From an uncultured Croceitalea sp. (GTDB lineage Bacteria > Bacteroidota > Bacteroidia > Flavobacteriales > Flavobacteriaceae): DNA of 43,087 nt. This document shows, one piece after another, positions 24,490-33,561 of the stretch. Made by a program: the position numbers and the translations under genes. A model generated the notes under the pieces. It searched no databases, had not been told where the DNA came from, and saw nothing but the letters and a program-made list of their open reading frames with translations. How positions within the stretch are numbered: the first letter of the stretch is position 1; every line of letters begins with the position of its first letter. The stretch spans positions 1 through 43,087 of the forward strand of contig CALEYA010000163.1 in NCBI GenBank assembly GCA_937926215.1. The letters are read 5' to 3'.

Positions 24490-25210
24490 ACTTTAAGGAC
24501 CAATCCTTGCCTTGCGTAAGCTCTTCCAAGTCCCCGCAAGCGACGTACTGTCCGGGAATGGGTAAATAGGCCAGCACCTCTTCGCCAATGTATTCAGAAG
24601 ACTTATAGGCCCATGTGGCCATGCCCCGTATGTTGCCGGCAAATTCATAGCAGGCAATCTCATCATCAAGCTCGGCCGTTCCATTGCTTAAAATGGCTTT
24701 TGCATATGCGTTAAGGGCTTCGGAATGCTTATCTTCCGTCTCATCCGACCTTTTCTTAAGATATTTTGCCAATAGAGGTTCATAGTCCTCAGGATCTAAA
24801 TCGGAAACTGCATCTTTTCCGGAGCTTTTAAGTACCGCATCGGTAAACTTGTTCAAGGTCATGGAAAGGAAATCCTTGTTGTTGGACTTGATGTTGTCCC
24901 CATCGAACTTTTCAAATTCGCCCTTAATATTCTGGACCGTTTCCGCTTGGGTCATCATCACCTTGGACGCAAACTCATCAATGAACATATGAACGTTCAT
25001 TTCCGTTGCGGAAGGAGTATCCGTCTTAGGGAGGATAATATCCACAATTTGAGCTATGGCATAGCCTTGGTCTTTTTCAAAATAATCGGGAACCCAAGTA
25101 GCATAAGCGGCTTTCTCCTTACAACTTTGTACAATTCCCAAAAGGGTGGGTGTGGCAACGGCGTAGCCAAAAGCCATCCCAATATTTTTAAGTGCTGATC
25201 TTCTTTCCAT
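24488..25210 (-). CDS. Gluconate 2-dehydrogenase subunit 3 family protein
   Basis: A 240-residue small subunit of membrane or periplasmic FAD sugar dehydrogenases. The N-terminus has a twin-arginine-like signal (ERRSALKNIGMAFGYAVATP) ending near a Cys (GIVQSC), so it probably carries the partner flavoprotein through the Tat system and may be lipid-anchored. The family segment IAQIVDIILPKTDTPSATEMNVHMFIDEFAS is clear. Its ATG overlaps the stop of the upstream GMC gene by one base (TAATG), strong evidence for coupled translation and a 1:1 complex. No cytochrome c subunit is present in the window. Confidence 0.9.
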   Translation of the reverse strand: MERRSALKNIGMAFGYAVATPTLLGIVQSCKEKAAYATWVPDYFEKDQGYAIAQIVDIILPKTDTPSATEMNVHMFIDEFASKVMMTQAETVQNIKGEFEKFDGDNIKSNNKDFLSMTLNKFTDAVLKSSGKDAVSDLDPEDYEPLLAKYLKKRSDETEDKHSEALNAYAKAILSNGTAELDDEIACYEFAGNIRGMATWAYKSSEYIGEEVLAYLPIPGQYVACGDLEELTQGKDWSLK

Positions 25211-26928
25211 TAGATATTTCCTTTTTTAAGTTCTTGGGCAGCATGGTTTGCTGCTCTTGCCGTAAAGGCCATATAGGTCAACGAGGGGTTCACGCAGGCC
25301 GCAGAGGTCATAAAAGCACCGTCCGTAACATAAACGTTCTTACAGGCGTGCACTTGGTTATACTCATTTAACACAGAGGTTTTGGGGTCTTTGCCCATTC
25401 TGGCAGTACCCATTTCATGGATGCCCAGCCCTATGGCGTAGGTGTCATCATAGGTTTCAATATCCCGTGCACCCGATTTTTCCAACATGGCAGCGGCTTG
25501 CTCCTGCATATCTACCCGCATTTTAAGTTCGTTTTCCTTAATGGCGGCATCAAACGTGACCGTTGGCAATCCCCACTCGTCCAGTTTTTCGTAATCCAAG
25601 AACATCTTATTGTCATGGTAAGGCAAAATTTCACCAAAGCCCAGCATGTTCATATTCCAACCACCAGGACCCAATACGGCATTTTTATAGTCCTTACCAA
25701 AGGAAGCTTCGGCAACCATATCTTCATAATCCCCACGGGAAGCACCGCCTTGGTACCCATAACCACGGGTAAACTCTTTCATATTGGAATTTCCGCCGAT
25801 ATTCCTAAACCTTGGGATATAAATGCCGTTCGGTTTTCTTCCTTTATAGAATTTATCGTCAAAACCGTCTATTTTTCCCCGTGCCCCGGCTTTAAAGTGA
25901 TGATCCATAATATTATGGCCCAGTTCACCGGAATCGTTTCCAAGACCGTTTTCAAAACGATCGGACTTGGATTTCATTAAGATGGAAGTAGAGGCCACCG
26001 CGGAAGCGCAAAGGAAAATTACCTTGGCCTTAAATTCAAACTCTTCTTTGGTTTCCCTATCGATAACCTTTACCCCTGTTGCTTTTTTAGTATTTGGATC
26101 ATACATTACCTCGTGTACAATGGAGTCTGGTCGCAAGGTCATATTTCCCGTACGTTCCGCTGCGGGCAAGGTAGAGGAAACACTACTAAAGTAAGCGCCA
26201 AAGGGACACCCACGCATACAACGGTTTCTGAATTGGCAACGCACGCGGCCGTCACCTTCAAATTTTTTATCACTATTAATATGTGCCACACGCCCGGCGG
26301 TAATTACCCTGCCGTCAAAATGTTGTGCCACTTTACCGCGAACATGGTCTTCCACGCAGTTAAGCTCCATCATGGGCTCAAACTTGCCATCTGGCAGTTG
26401 CTTTAAATTCAGGAGTTCCCCAGAAACGCCAATGTAGGATTCCACTTTGTCATACCAAGGGGCAATATCCTTGTAACGTACGGGCCAGTCTACGGCAATA
26501 CCATCATTCTTGTTGGCCGTAAAATCAATATCGCTAAATCGATAACTATGCCTTCCCCACATAATGGAACGCCCACCAACGTGGTAACCGCGCATCCAAT
26601 CAAATCGTTTTACTTCATTGTAGGGATGTTTTAAGTCATTTACGAACCAATGTTTGGAATCTTGCCTTGTAGTGTAGCCAGTCCTGTTTTGCTTTTCCTG
26701 TTGCGCAACATCCGCTGCTGTGGGTTTGTTGCCATGGGGCAAATCCCAAGTATCCAAATTTGCCGTAGGATAGTCCTCCCTATGCTTTACCATAGGGCCC
26801 CGTTCCAACACCAAGGTCTTCAGTCCGTTTTCGCACAGCTCCTTCGCTGCCCATCCTCCACTAATGCCCGTTCCCACAACAATCGCGTCATACGACTCCT
26901 GCTCGTCATTGTAATAGAATTTGCTCAT
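25210..26928 (-). CDS. GMC-family FAD sugar dehydrogenase, large subunit (paralogue 1)
   Basis: A 572-residue flavoprotein. An N-terminal ADP-binding fold (YDAIVVGTGISGGWAAKELCE, residues 13-33) is followed by VLERGP, GGRSIMWGR (about 118-126), and a Cys-x5-Cys-x3-Cys cluster at 231, 237 and 241 (RCQFRNRCMRGCPFG). That spacing corresponds to the [3Fe-4S] ligands of bacterial FAD-glucose dehydrogenase large subunits. The C-terminal GMC domain has the catalytic-site GIHEMGTARMG and CVNPSLT. It has no signal peptide of its own, fitting co-export with the Tat-bearing subunit 3 encoded next. Likely reaction: oxidation of a sugar or glycoside hydroxyl (possibly C3), passing electrons to a cytochrome or quinone. 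Substrate not determined. Confidence 0.92.
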   Translation of the reverse strand: MSKFYYNDEQESYDAIVVGTGISGGWAAKELCENGLKTLVLERGPMVKHREDYPTANLDTWDLPHGNKPTAADVAQQEKQNRTGYTTRQDSKHWFVNDLKHPYNEVKRFDWMRGYHVGGRSIMWGRHSYRFSDIDFTANKNDGIAVDWPVRYKDIAPWYDKVESYIGVSGELLNLKQLPDGKFEPMMELNCVEDHVRGKVAQHFDGRVITAGRVAHINSDKKFEGDGRVRCQFRNRCMRGCPFGAYFSSVSSTLPAAERTGNMTLRPDSIVHEVMYDPNTKKATGVKVIDRETKEEFEFKAKVIFLCASAVASTSILMKSKSDRFENGLGNDSGELGHNIMDHHFKAGARGKIDGFDDKFYKGRKPNGIYIPRFRNIGGNSNMKEFTRGYGYQGGASRGDYEDMVAEASFGKDYKNAVLGPGGWNMNMLGFGEILPYHDNKMFLDYEKLDEWGLPTVTFDAAIKENELKMRVDMQEQAAAMLEKSGARDIETYDDTYAIGLGIHEMGTARMGKDPKTSVLNEYNQVHACKNVYVTDGAFMTSAACVNPSLTYMAFTARAANHAAQELKKGNI

Positions 26929-27287
26929 CTAATTGAAAATTGTTTATTCCTTAAATGTATTAAATATTAAATTAATTTTCTACATTTAATGGCTATGTTT
27001 ATTGAGGATTTAGCACTATAACGTTGTAGTTAATTTGTAATTTCTTAATTATCAGAACTTCAAATATTTTTTTGATGCATCGGGGAAAAGGTGGCTTGGA
27101 CAGGGCAAAAAAGGGAAATATGGGTGTCATGCAATTGACCAGTACTTTTAGGACACCAAAGTGCACGAAAAAATGGGAACTGTTAAAAACCAAATCAAAA
27201 GTGTGCGGGTATTCCGTTCCCATGGCTTGCATGGACACTAAAGCATTCTTAGGTATCGCTGGGTAATTAAAAAGAGCCGTTGCTGTT
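26929..27287. other. 359-bp gap between GMC operon and DinB-MFS-Gfo operon
   Basis: A divergent promoter region. The first ~140 bases are AT-rich; TACATTTA read on the minus strand could be a -7 box for the GMC operon. The right half is more GC-rich, with GGTGTC / GACACC (27123-27128 with 27152-27157) and AGTGT..CCATG-gcttg-CATGG..ACACT (27200-27239). Open frames here on both strands are short, have no recognisable domain and overlap each other, so none is called as a gene. Confidence 0.4.
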
Positions 27288-27731
27288 ATGAAATCCTTAT
27301 TTAACCAACTATTTGATTATAACTTCTATTGCAATAAAAAGTTAATAGAACAATGCGGTGCTTTGGAAAAAGTCCCGAAGGAAACCGTTAGGCTCTTTAG
27401 TCATGTGTTGAACGCACACCATATTTGGAACTGCCGTTTATTGGGCAAGCCATGGGAACTGGAAGTTTGGCAAGAACACCCCGTAGCACAATGGGAGGAC
27501 CTTCACTATGAGAACCAACGCACTACGTTTGAAATTATCACCAATACCGATGATTTTGAAAAACGCATGAATTACGAGACCACAGAGGGTAGGGTTTTTG
27601 CCAATGAGGTCAAGGATATTTTGTTTCACCTTATCAATCATTCCACGCACCACAGGGCCCAAATTTTGGCAGATTTAAGAAGTCATGACATTGCCCCGCC
27701 GAAATTGGATTATATTTTTTACAAACGCTAA
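27288..27731 (+). CDS. DinB-family protein
   Basis: A 147-residue four-helix protein of the DinB/DUF1572-like superfamily. Metal-ligand histidines are in the expected places: HVLNAHHIW (helix 2, near residues 39-47) and HLINHSTHHRAQI (near 113-125). Members bind a divalent metal, and some are thiol-transferases. The function of this one is unknown. It begins a run of three same-strand genes, with 23 bases to the MFS transporter, and may simply share a promoter with the sugar genes. Confidence 0.85.
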   Translation: MKSLFNQLFDYNFYCNKKLIEQCGALEKVPKETVRLFSHVLNAHHIWNCRLLGKPWELEVWQEHPVAQWEDLHYENQRTTFEIITNTDDFEKRMNYETTEGRVFANEVKDILFHLINHSTHHRAQILADLRSHDIAPPKLDYIFYKR

Positions 27732-27754
27732 TCAATAAACCAACATATTATATT

Positions 27755-28981
27755 ATGAACAATACCACTAAATTTCAATTGTCTTTAATGATGTTCTTGG
27801 AGTTCTTCATTTGGGGAGGCTGGTTTGTAACTATGGGCATATACTTGCCCAATTCATTGGAAGCAAGCGGAGGAGACATTGCACAAGCGTATTCTACGCA
27901 GTCATGGGGAGCTATTATAGCACCGTTTTTTATTGGCTTAATTGCCGATAGGTTCTTTAATGCAGAACGTATTTTGGGCGTACTGCATCTAATAGGGGCC
28001 TTTTTAATGTACCAATTGGCCAATGCAACGGATTTTACGGTTTTCTATCCTTATGTTTTAGGGTATATGATTGCCTATATGCCCACCTTGGCCTTGGTAA
28101 ACTCGGTTTCCTTTAACCAAATGAAAGATCCTGCCAAAGAATTCTCCTTGGTTCGGGTTTTTGGCACCATTGGTTGGATCGTTGCCGGATTGACCATTAG
28201 CTTTTTTGGTTGGGACAGCGAGCAAGGCGTCCAGGATGGCTTGCTTAGAAATACCTTTTTAATGGTCGCCATAGCTTCTGGGGTTTTAGGGATATTTAGT
28301 TTTACCTTACCCAAAACCCCACCAAAAGTTGGGAAGGATGAAAAAATTTCTTTTGGTGATATCATAGGCTTGGATGCACTTAAACTGCTCAAGGACCGTA
28401 ACTTCTTGATTTTCTTTTTGGCCTCTGTGCTCATCTGTATTCCCTTGGCTTTTTATTACCAACATGCCGGACAGTTTTTAGGGGAGATCGGGGTTTCCAA
28501 TCCGGCAGCTAAAATGTCCATAGGACAAGTTTCGGAAGTTGTTTTTATGCTGCTATTGCCTTTCTTTTTTAAGCGCTTTGGGTTTAAGAAGACCATTCTC
28601 TTTGGTATGATAGCTTGGCTGGTACGCTATTTATTGTTCGCTTATGGAAATGCAGGCGATTTGGCATTTATGCTAATCGTAGGCATTGCACTGCACGGTA
28701 TCTGTTATGACTTCTTCTTTGTCTCCGGACAAATATATACCGATACCAAGGCGGGTGACCGCTACAAAAGCGCGGCGCAAGGGCTTATCACACTTGCTAC
28801 GTATGGGGTTGGTATGCTAGTCGGATTTTGGGTGGCGGGTAAAATTACGGATGCTTATCTAATTTCGGAAAACGTGCACAACTGGGAAAGCATATGGATA
28901 TTCCCGGCCATTTTTGCACTTGGGGTACTTTTATTATTTGCCTTATTTTTTAAAAATGAAAAAATCGAATACAAAGAATAA
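27755..28981 (+). CDS. MFS transporter, nucleoside:H+ symporter-like
   Basis: A 408-residue inner-membrane carrier with about twelve hydrophobic segments. The start (LSLMMFLEFFIWGGWFVTMGIYL) and the TQSWGAIIAPFFIGLIADRFF loop match the NupG/XapB-like nucleoside:H+ symporter group as found in Bacteroidota and Planctomycetes. In those phyla such carriers are often encoded with Gfo/Idh/MocA and TIM-barrel sugar enzymes. The gene is 12 bases upstream of exactly such an oxidoreductase. The cargo may therefore be a keto-sugar or sugar rather than a nucleoside; this is inference from context. Confidence 0.88.
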   Translation: MNNTTKFQLSLMMFLEFFIWGGWFVTMGIYLPNSLEASGGDIAQAYSTQSWGAIIAPFFIGLIADRFFNAERILGVLHLIGAFLMYQLANATDFTVFYPYVLGYMIAYMPTLALVNSVSFNQMKDPAKEFSLVRVFGTIGWIVAGLTISFFGWDSEQGVQDGLLRNTFLMVAIASGVLGIFSFTLPKTPPKVGKDEKISFGDIIGLDALKLLKDRNFLIFFLASVLICIPLAFYYQHAGQFLGEIGVSNPAAKMSIGQVSEVVFMLLLPFFFKRFGFKKTILFGMIAWLVRYLLFAYGNAGDLAFMLIVGIALHGICYDFFFVSGQIYTDTKAGDRYKSAAQGLITLATYGVGMLVGFWVAGKITDAYLISENVHNWESIWIFPAIFALGVLLLFALFFKNEKIEYKE

Positions 28982-28993
28982 ACACAGCAACAC

Positions 28994-30130
28994 ATGCCAA
29001 AAAAAATAAGATTAGGAATTTTAGGTGGGGGCGGGGATTCCTTAATAGGGGTTTTACATCGGGTCGCCTCATTTATTAATGACAATTACGAAATTGTGGG
29101 TGCGGTCTTTAATCCGGACTACGACCAGAGTGTGGAATTTGCCAAGGAGATTGACATTCCAACCAATCGCATTTATAAGGATTTTGATACCCTTGTAGAA
29201 GAGGAATTAAAACTCCCGGAAGATGAACGCATACAGGTATGTTCTGTTCAAACGCCTAATTTTTTGCACTTTCCCATGGCCAAAAAGTTGTTGGACAACG
29301 GGTTCCATGTGATTTGTGAAAAGCCGATGACCATGGATTATGCCGAGGCCAAAATACTGGAAGAAGCCCATCAAAAATCAGGGAAAATCTTTGCCCTAAC
29401 ACATACGTATACGGGCTATCCCATGGTACGCCAGATGAAAGAAATGATCAAAACGGGCGAACTGGGAAAAATCCATAAAGTAGATGCGCAGTACTATCAA
29501 GGATGGATAAATTCCATCATTCACGATAAGGAAAAGCGTTCTACCGTATGGCGTTTGGATCCTACCAAAGCAGGTATCAGTTCCTGTATGGGAGATATTG
29601 GGGTGCATGCCTTTAATATGGTAGAGTTCACCACGGGATTGCAGATAAAATCCGTGCTTTGTGATTTTAATTACCTCTACGAGGACAACAAAATGGATGT
29701 AGACGGAACGGTGTTGGTCCGTATGGACGACCATGTAAAAGGGGTCATCCGCTCCAGTCAGGTAGCGACCGGGGAAGAAAATGGATTGACAATCGCCATT
29801 TATGGTGAAAAGGGAGCCCTTAAGTGGGAGCAGGAACGGCCTAATTTCTTGTATAAAATGAGCGATACGGAGCCGTTACAAGTGTACAAACCGGGACATG
29901 CCTATAATTCCGAATTTTCCTTAAATGCCTCCAAGTTGCCTCCTGGCCATCCTGAAGGTATTTTTGATTCCATGGCCAATATTTATTTAGGCGCTGCAAG
30001 GGCCATTAGGGGAGAAGCCTATAAAGAAGGCGAATTTCCCACAATGAAAGACGGTGTCCGCGGGATGAATTTTATAGAAAGTACGGTGGCCTCCCATAAA
30101 GGCGGTAATGTCTGGGTAGCCTTGGATTAG
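28994..30130 (+). CDS. Cytosolic Gfo/Idh/MocA family oxidoreductase
   Basis: A 378-residue NAD(P)-dependent sugar oxidoreductase without signal peptide. The Rossmann motif is LGILGGGGDSLIG (residues 7-19), with VQTPNFLHF and the catalytic-lysine CEKPMTMDYAEA near 102-113. The substrate domain has SSCMGDIGVHAFNMVEF, the usual Asp/His pair. The GGGGDSLIG variant and length are typical of a Bacteroidota subgroup found in 3-keto-sugar loci. It probably reduces an imported keto-sugar back to a sugar, or catalyses a related dehydrogenation. It is the last gene of the DinB-MFS-Gfo unit. Confidence 0.9.
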   Translation: MPKKIRLGILGGGGDSLIGVLHRVASFINDNYEIVGAVFNPDYDQSVEFAKEIDIPTNRIYKDFDTLVEEELKLPEDERIQVCSVQTPNFLHFPMAKKLLDNGFHVICEKPMTMDYAEAKILEEAHQKSGKIFALTHTYTGYPMVRQMKEMIKTGELGKIHKVDAQYYQGWINSIIHDKEKRSTVWRLDPTKAGISSCMGDIGVHAFNMVEFTTGLQIKSVLCDFNYLYEDNKMDVDGTVLVRMDDHVKGVIRSSQVATGEENGLTIAIYGEKGALKWEQERPNFLYKMSDTEPLQVYKPGHAYNSEFSLNASKLPPGHPEGIFDSMANIYLGAARAIRGEAYKEGEFPTMKDGVRGMNFIESTVASHKGGNVWVALD

Positions 30131-30155
30131 TGCCTCCAAATCCTAAAAATCTTGA

Positions 30156-30178
30156 AATGGCCGCAACTAGCGGCCATT
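30156..30178. terminator. Hairpin between convergent Gfo and ASCH genes
   Basis: AATGGCCGC, five-base loop, GCGGCCATT: nine perfect base pairs, overlapping the stop codon of the ASCH gene. It has no long T-run, so the strength as a terminator is uncertain. Confidence 0.6.
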
Positions 30179-30641
30179 ATCTTTCAAACACTTTTTCAAA
30201 GCGTTCAAAAACGATGATCATACTTTCCAGCGGTCTTCTGTTGAATTCGGCCAGTTCCCGGGTGTAATAGTCCCAATGCACTTTTTTCCAATATTCCAAG
30301 CTTTTGTCCCCTTCCCCTTCCAAACGGGCATGTTCTGAATGGATGGAGAAATACGGAATCATTTTGACCGAAGTGGTCCGCACCAAACACTTGGCGGTAC
30401 CCTTCCAATCCGTCACCACAAAGAAATCATCAATTTTAGGGATTGTTTCGTCACGTAATTGCAAACCTAAAAGGGAATGTGAGGTAGCCCGCTTGATGTC
30501 TTTGCACACCAAATCCGCCAATATATTGGCATCTTTTTCATTATCCCCAAAATAACCCACTCCTGGAGCTTTATTTAACGCGAACTCCGTGTGTTTGTCC
30601 AAAAAGTCACCCCAAAGATTTCTTGCCGAAGCATTATCCAT
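30177..30641 (-). CDS. ASCH-domain protein
   Basis: A 154-residue protein with the ASCH/PUA-like fold pattern: LVCKDIKRATSHSLLGLQL (the basic 'K..aT.S' segment), DDFFVVTDWKGTAKCLVRTTSVKMIPYF, and EHARLEGEGDKSLEYWKKVHWDYY, the YqfB-type EGEGD..W motif. ASCH proteins bind RNA or modified nucleosides; YqfB is an amidohydrolase for N4-acetylcytidine. The role here is unknown. It lies 21 bases downstream of the second GMC gene on the same strand and may be co-transcribed, although it has no obvious link to sugar oxidation. Confidence 0.85.
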   Translation of the reverse strand: MDNASARNLWGDFLDKHTEFALNKAPGVGYFGDNEKDANILADLVCKDIKRATSHSLLGLQLRDETIPKIDDFFVVTDWKGTAKCLVRTTSVKMIPYFSIHSEHARLEGEGDKSLEYWKKVHWDYYTRELAEFNRRPLESMIIVFERFEKVFER

Positions 30642-30662
30642 GTATCGTTGATTTAGATTTAA

Positions 30663-32366
30663 TTATGAAAAGTTTCCTTGTTTAAATTGTTCTGCCGCAT
30701 GATGCGCTGCCCGCACCGTAAAGGCCATATAGGTTAATGAGGGATTTACGCAACTGGCGGAGGTCATAAAAGCCCCATCCGTTACATAAACGTTAGGCAC
30801 CTCATGCAACTGGTTATTTTTGTTGACAACGGACGTTCTTGGGTTCCAACCCATACGGGCACCACCCATCTCATGGATGCCCAGGCCGGGTCCCGTTTCC
30901 GTATCATAGGCATGGACATCCTTAAATCCTGCCGCTTTGAGCATGGCCACGGCTTCGGCTTTTATCGCCTCCCGCATTTTAAGCTCGTTATCCTTGAATT
31001 CCACATCAAAATCCAGCTGTGGCAGTCCCCAAATATCTTTTTTATCGGTGCTCAGCGTCACGCGATTGTCCGGATGGGGCAACATCTCCCCAAAACCGGT
31101 CATGCCGATATTCCAACCGCCCGGTTTTAACATAGCTTCTTTATAAGCGGCACCATAACCTAGTTCTGACACCATTTCTGCCCAGTTGTCCCTGCTGGCA
31201 CCCCCTTGATAGCCAAATCCGCGTAAGAATTCCGGTCTTTTGGTACGCTCGTCCAGATTTACGAATCTGGGAATATAGAACCCATTGGGTCTTCTTCCTT
31301 TAAAAAATTTTTCCAAATGGCCATCTACCTTGGCAGCGGCGCCCAACTGGTAATGGTGGTCCATAATATTGCGGCCTACTTGATCATGGGTATTGCCCAT
31401 ACCGTTTGGAAAACGTTCCGATTTTGATTGGAGCAATATACCAACGGATGCCATGGCGGAGGCACATAGGAATACCAGTTTTCCGTTAAAGGTGAAGCTT
31501 TCCCCGGTTTTTGCATCAATGATTTTTACGCCGGAAGCTTTTTGGGTAACCGCATCATAGATAACCTCATGTACTATGGAATTGGGTCGTAAAGTCATAT
31601 TGCCGGTGCGTTCGGCAGCCGGCAGGGTAGCTGAATTACTGCTAAAGTAACCTCCAAAGGGACATCCACGCCAACACCGATTGCGGTATTGGCATGGTCC
31701 TCGACCTTCAAAATTGGTGGTGTTTTCCGTAATATGGGCCACACGGCCTATGGTCAATAACCTGCCGTCATCAAATTGTTTTCCCAAGCTTTGCTGCAGT
31801 TCTTTTTCCGCGCAATTGAGTTCCATGGGGGGTAAAAATTGACCATCGGGTAGTTGTTCCAATCCCAATAGTTCTCCACTTACGCCAATGTATTTCTCCA
31901 CTTTATCATACCAGGGGGCAATGTCTTTGTACCTAACGGGCCAATCCACTGCAATATCCTCCTTTAGGTTGGCCTCAAAATCCAAATTGCTCCATCGGTA
32001 ACTTTGCCTTCCCCAGGTTAGGGAACGTCCGCCTACGTGATATCCCCGTATCCAGTCAAAGCGTTTGGTTTCTTGATAAGGATGTTCCAAATCGTTGACA
32101 AAAAAATGCTTAACATCATCCTTAGGGGCCCATCCTACCCGGGCCTGCTTATGGTATTTCTTTTTGTCTTCTAAGGAAAGCTCCCCTTTAAAGGGATAAT
32201 CCCAGGGGTCGTCGTTCATGGTGGGGTAGTCCTGCACATGTTTTACCATGGGCCCACGTTCCAACACAAGGGTCTTAAGGCCATTTTCGCAAAGTTCTTT
32301 AGCGGCCCAACCACCTGTTATTCCGGTTCCTACAACAATTGCATCATATTGGGTATCTTGATTCAA
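30663..32366 (-). CDS. GMC-family FAD sugar dehydrogenase, large subunit (paralogue 2)
   Basis: A 567-residue paralogue of the GMC enzyme encoded at 25210-26928, aligned over its full length. It has the FAD-binding YDAIVVGTGITGGWAAKEL, GGRSLTWGR, the Cys225/Cys231/Cys235 [3Fe-4S]-type motif (CQYRNRCWRGC) and the C-terminal GIHEMGGARMG / CVNPSLT. The frame opens with TTG; no in-frame ATG lies between it and an upstream stop (TAA at 32391-32393), so TTG is the probable start. Unlike paralogue 1 it has no subunit-3 gene beside it; it may share that subunit or use another elsewhere. Divergent from the isomerase-DUF1080 operon. Substrate unknown. Confidence 0.9.
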   Translation of the reverse strand: MNQDTQYDAIVVGTGITGGWAAKELCENGLKTLVLERGPMVKHVQDYPTMNDDPWDYPFKGELSLEDKKKYHKQARVGWAPKDDVKHFFVNDLEHPYQETKRFDWIRGYHVGGRSLTWGRQSYRWSNLDFEANLKEDIAVDWPVRYKDIAPWYDKVEKYIGVSGELLGLEQLPDGQFLPPMELNCAEKELQQSLGKQFDDGRLLTIGRVAHITENTTNFEGRGPCQYRNRCWRGCPFGGYFSSNSATLPAAERTGNMTLRPNSIVHEVIYDAVTQKASGVKIIDAKTGESFTFNGKLVFLCASAMASVGILLQSKSERFPNGMGNTHDQVGRNIMDHHYQLGAAAKVDGHLEKFFKGRRPNGFYIPRFVNLDERTKRPEFLRGFGYQGGASRDNWAEMVSELGYGAAYKEAMLKPGGWNIGMTGFGEMLPHPDNRVTLSTDKKDIWGLPQLDFDVEFKDNELKMREAIKAEAVAMLKAAGFKDVHAYDTETGPGLGIHEMGGARMGWNPRTSVVNKNNQLHEVPNVYVTDGAFMTSASCVNPSLTYMAFTVRAAHHAAEQFKQGNFS

Positions 32367-32508
32367 AGGAAGCTTGTTTTTTTTGGTCTCTTATCGTTAT
32401 ATTTATAACCTGCTACAACGAAAAATCAGAAATCATTAATATTTTCTTAAATATAGGCCATTATTCCCAAAAGTTTGGGGAGTGCGGGCCAATAAAAAAT
32501 CTATTTGA

Positions 32509-33561
32509 ATGAAGACAGTTAAAGGACCTGCCGTTTTTTTGGCACAGTTTGTAGATGGCCATGCCCCATTCAATTCTTTGGACGGGCTCTGTAAATGGGC
32601 ATCAGATTTAGGCTACAAAGGAATACAGATTCCTACATGGGAATCCTTTCTTATCGATTTGGACAAAGCAGCGGAAAGTCAGGATTATTGCGATGAGCTC
32701 AAAGGCAAGATAAATTCCTATGGTTTGGAAATCACGGAGCTGTCCACACATTTACAAGGACAGTTGGTCGCGGTAAATCCAGCGTATGATATTATGTTCG
32801 ACAATTTTGCGCCGGATGCCCTAAAAGGAAAACCTAAAGAACGCACTGCTTGGGCCGTAGAAACGGTGAAGAAAGCGGCAACGGCCAGCAGAAGGTTGGG
32901 CATTAAGGCCCATGCTACCTTTTCCGGTGCCTTGCTTTGGCATACGATGCACCCTTGGCCCCAACGACCTGCCGGTCTTGTGGAAATGGGTTTTGAAGAG
33001 CTGGCAAAACGTTGGCTGCCCATTTTAAACCATTTTGATGAGGAAGGCGTGGATGTCTGTTATGAGATCCATCCGGGAGAAGACCTACATGATGGGGATA
33101 CTTTTGAGCGTTTTTTAGCGGCAACGGGAAACCACAAACGGGTCAATATCCTGTATGACCCTAGTCATTTTGTGCTACAACAATTGGATTACATCACCTA
33201 TATTGACCATTACCATGAGTTTATAAAAGCCTTTCACGTTAAGGATTCCGAATTTAACCCAACGGGAAAAAAAGGGGCCTTTGGAGGGTATAATGATTGG
33301 GCGGACCGTGCAGGTCGTTACCGCTCCTTGGGCGATGGACAAATTGATTTTAAGACGATTTTTTCCAAACTAACACAGTACGGTTGCGATGTTTGGGCGG
33401 TGATGGAATGGGAGTGCGTGATCAAAAGCCCAGAGCAGGGCGCGCGGGAAGGTGCTATTTTTATCAAGGACCATATTATAGAAGCTACCCAAAAAGCCTT
33501 TGATGACTTTGCCGGGGCGGAAATCAACAAAGAAGAACTTAAACGAATATTGGGATTATGA
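32509..33561 (+). CDS. Sugar phosphate isomerase/epimerase (TIM barrel, AP endonuclease 2-like)
   Basis: A 350-residue xylose-isomerase-like TIM-barrel protein without signal peptide. Metal-binding residues of the family are visible: the glutamate in CYEIHPGEDLHDG, the aspartate/histidine in LYDPSHFVLQQ, the histidine in KAFHVKDSEF, and the late glutamate in AVMEWECV. This subgroup in Bacteroidota accompanies Gfo/Idh/MocA and DUF1080 genes. Its chemistry is likely epimerisation or isomerisation of a (keto)sugar, but the substrate is unknown. Its stop overlaps the next gene's ATG by 4 bases (ATGA), indicating translational coupling. Confidence 0.9.
   Translation: MKTVKGPAVFLAQFVDGHAPFNSLDGLCKWASDLGYKGIQIPTWESFLIDLDKAAESQDYCDELKGKINSYGLEITELSTHLQGQLVAVNPAYDIMFDNFAPDALKGKPKERTAWAVETVKKAATASRRLGIKAHATFSGALLWHTMHPWPQRPAGLVEMGFEELAKRWLPILNHFDEEGVDVCYEIHPGEDLHDGDTFERFLAATGNHKRVNILYDPSHFVLQQLDYITYIDHYHEFIKAFHVKDSEFNPTGKKGAFGGYNDWADRAGRYRSLGDGQIDFKTIFSKLTQYGCDVWAVMEWECVIKSPEQGAREGAIFIKDHIIEATQKAFDDFAGAEINKEELKRILGL

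Noticed and set aside
27072-27266. 64-codon plus-strand frame in the GMC-DinB gap
   Set aside because: It opens with TTG, has no recognisable domain or signal, and overlaps an equally unconvincing minus-strand frame (26999-27238). Hairpins in the region better explain its composition.
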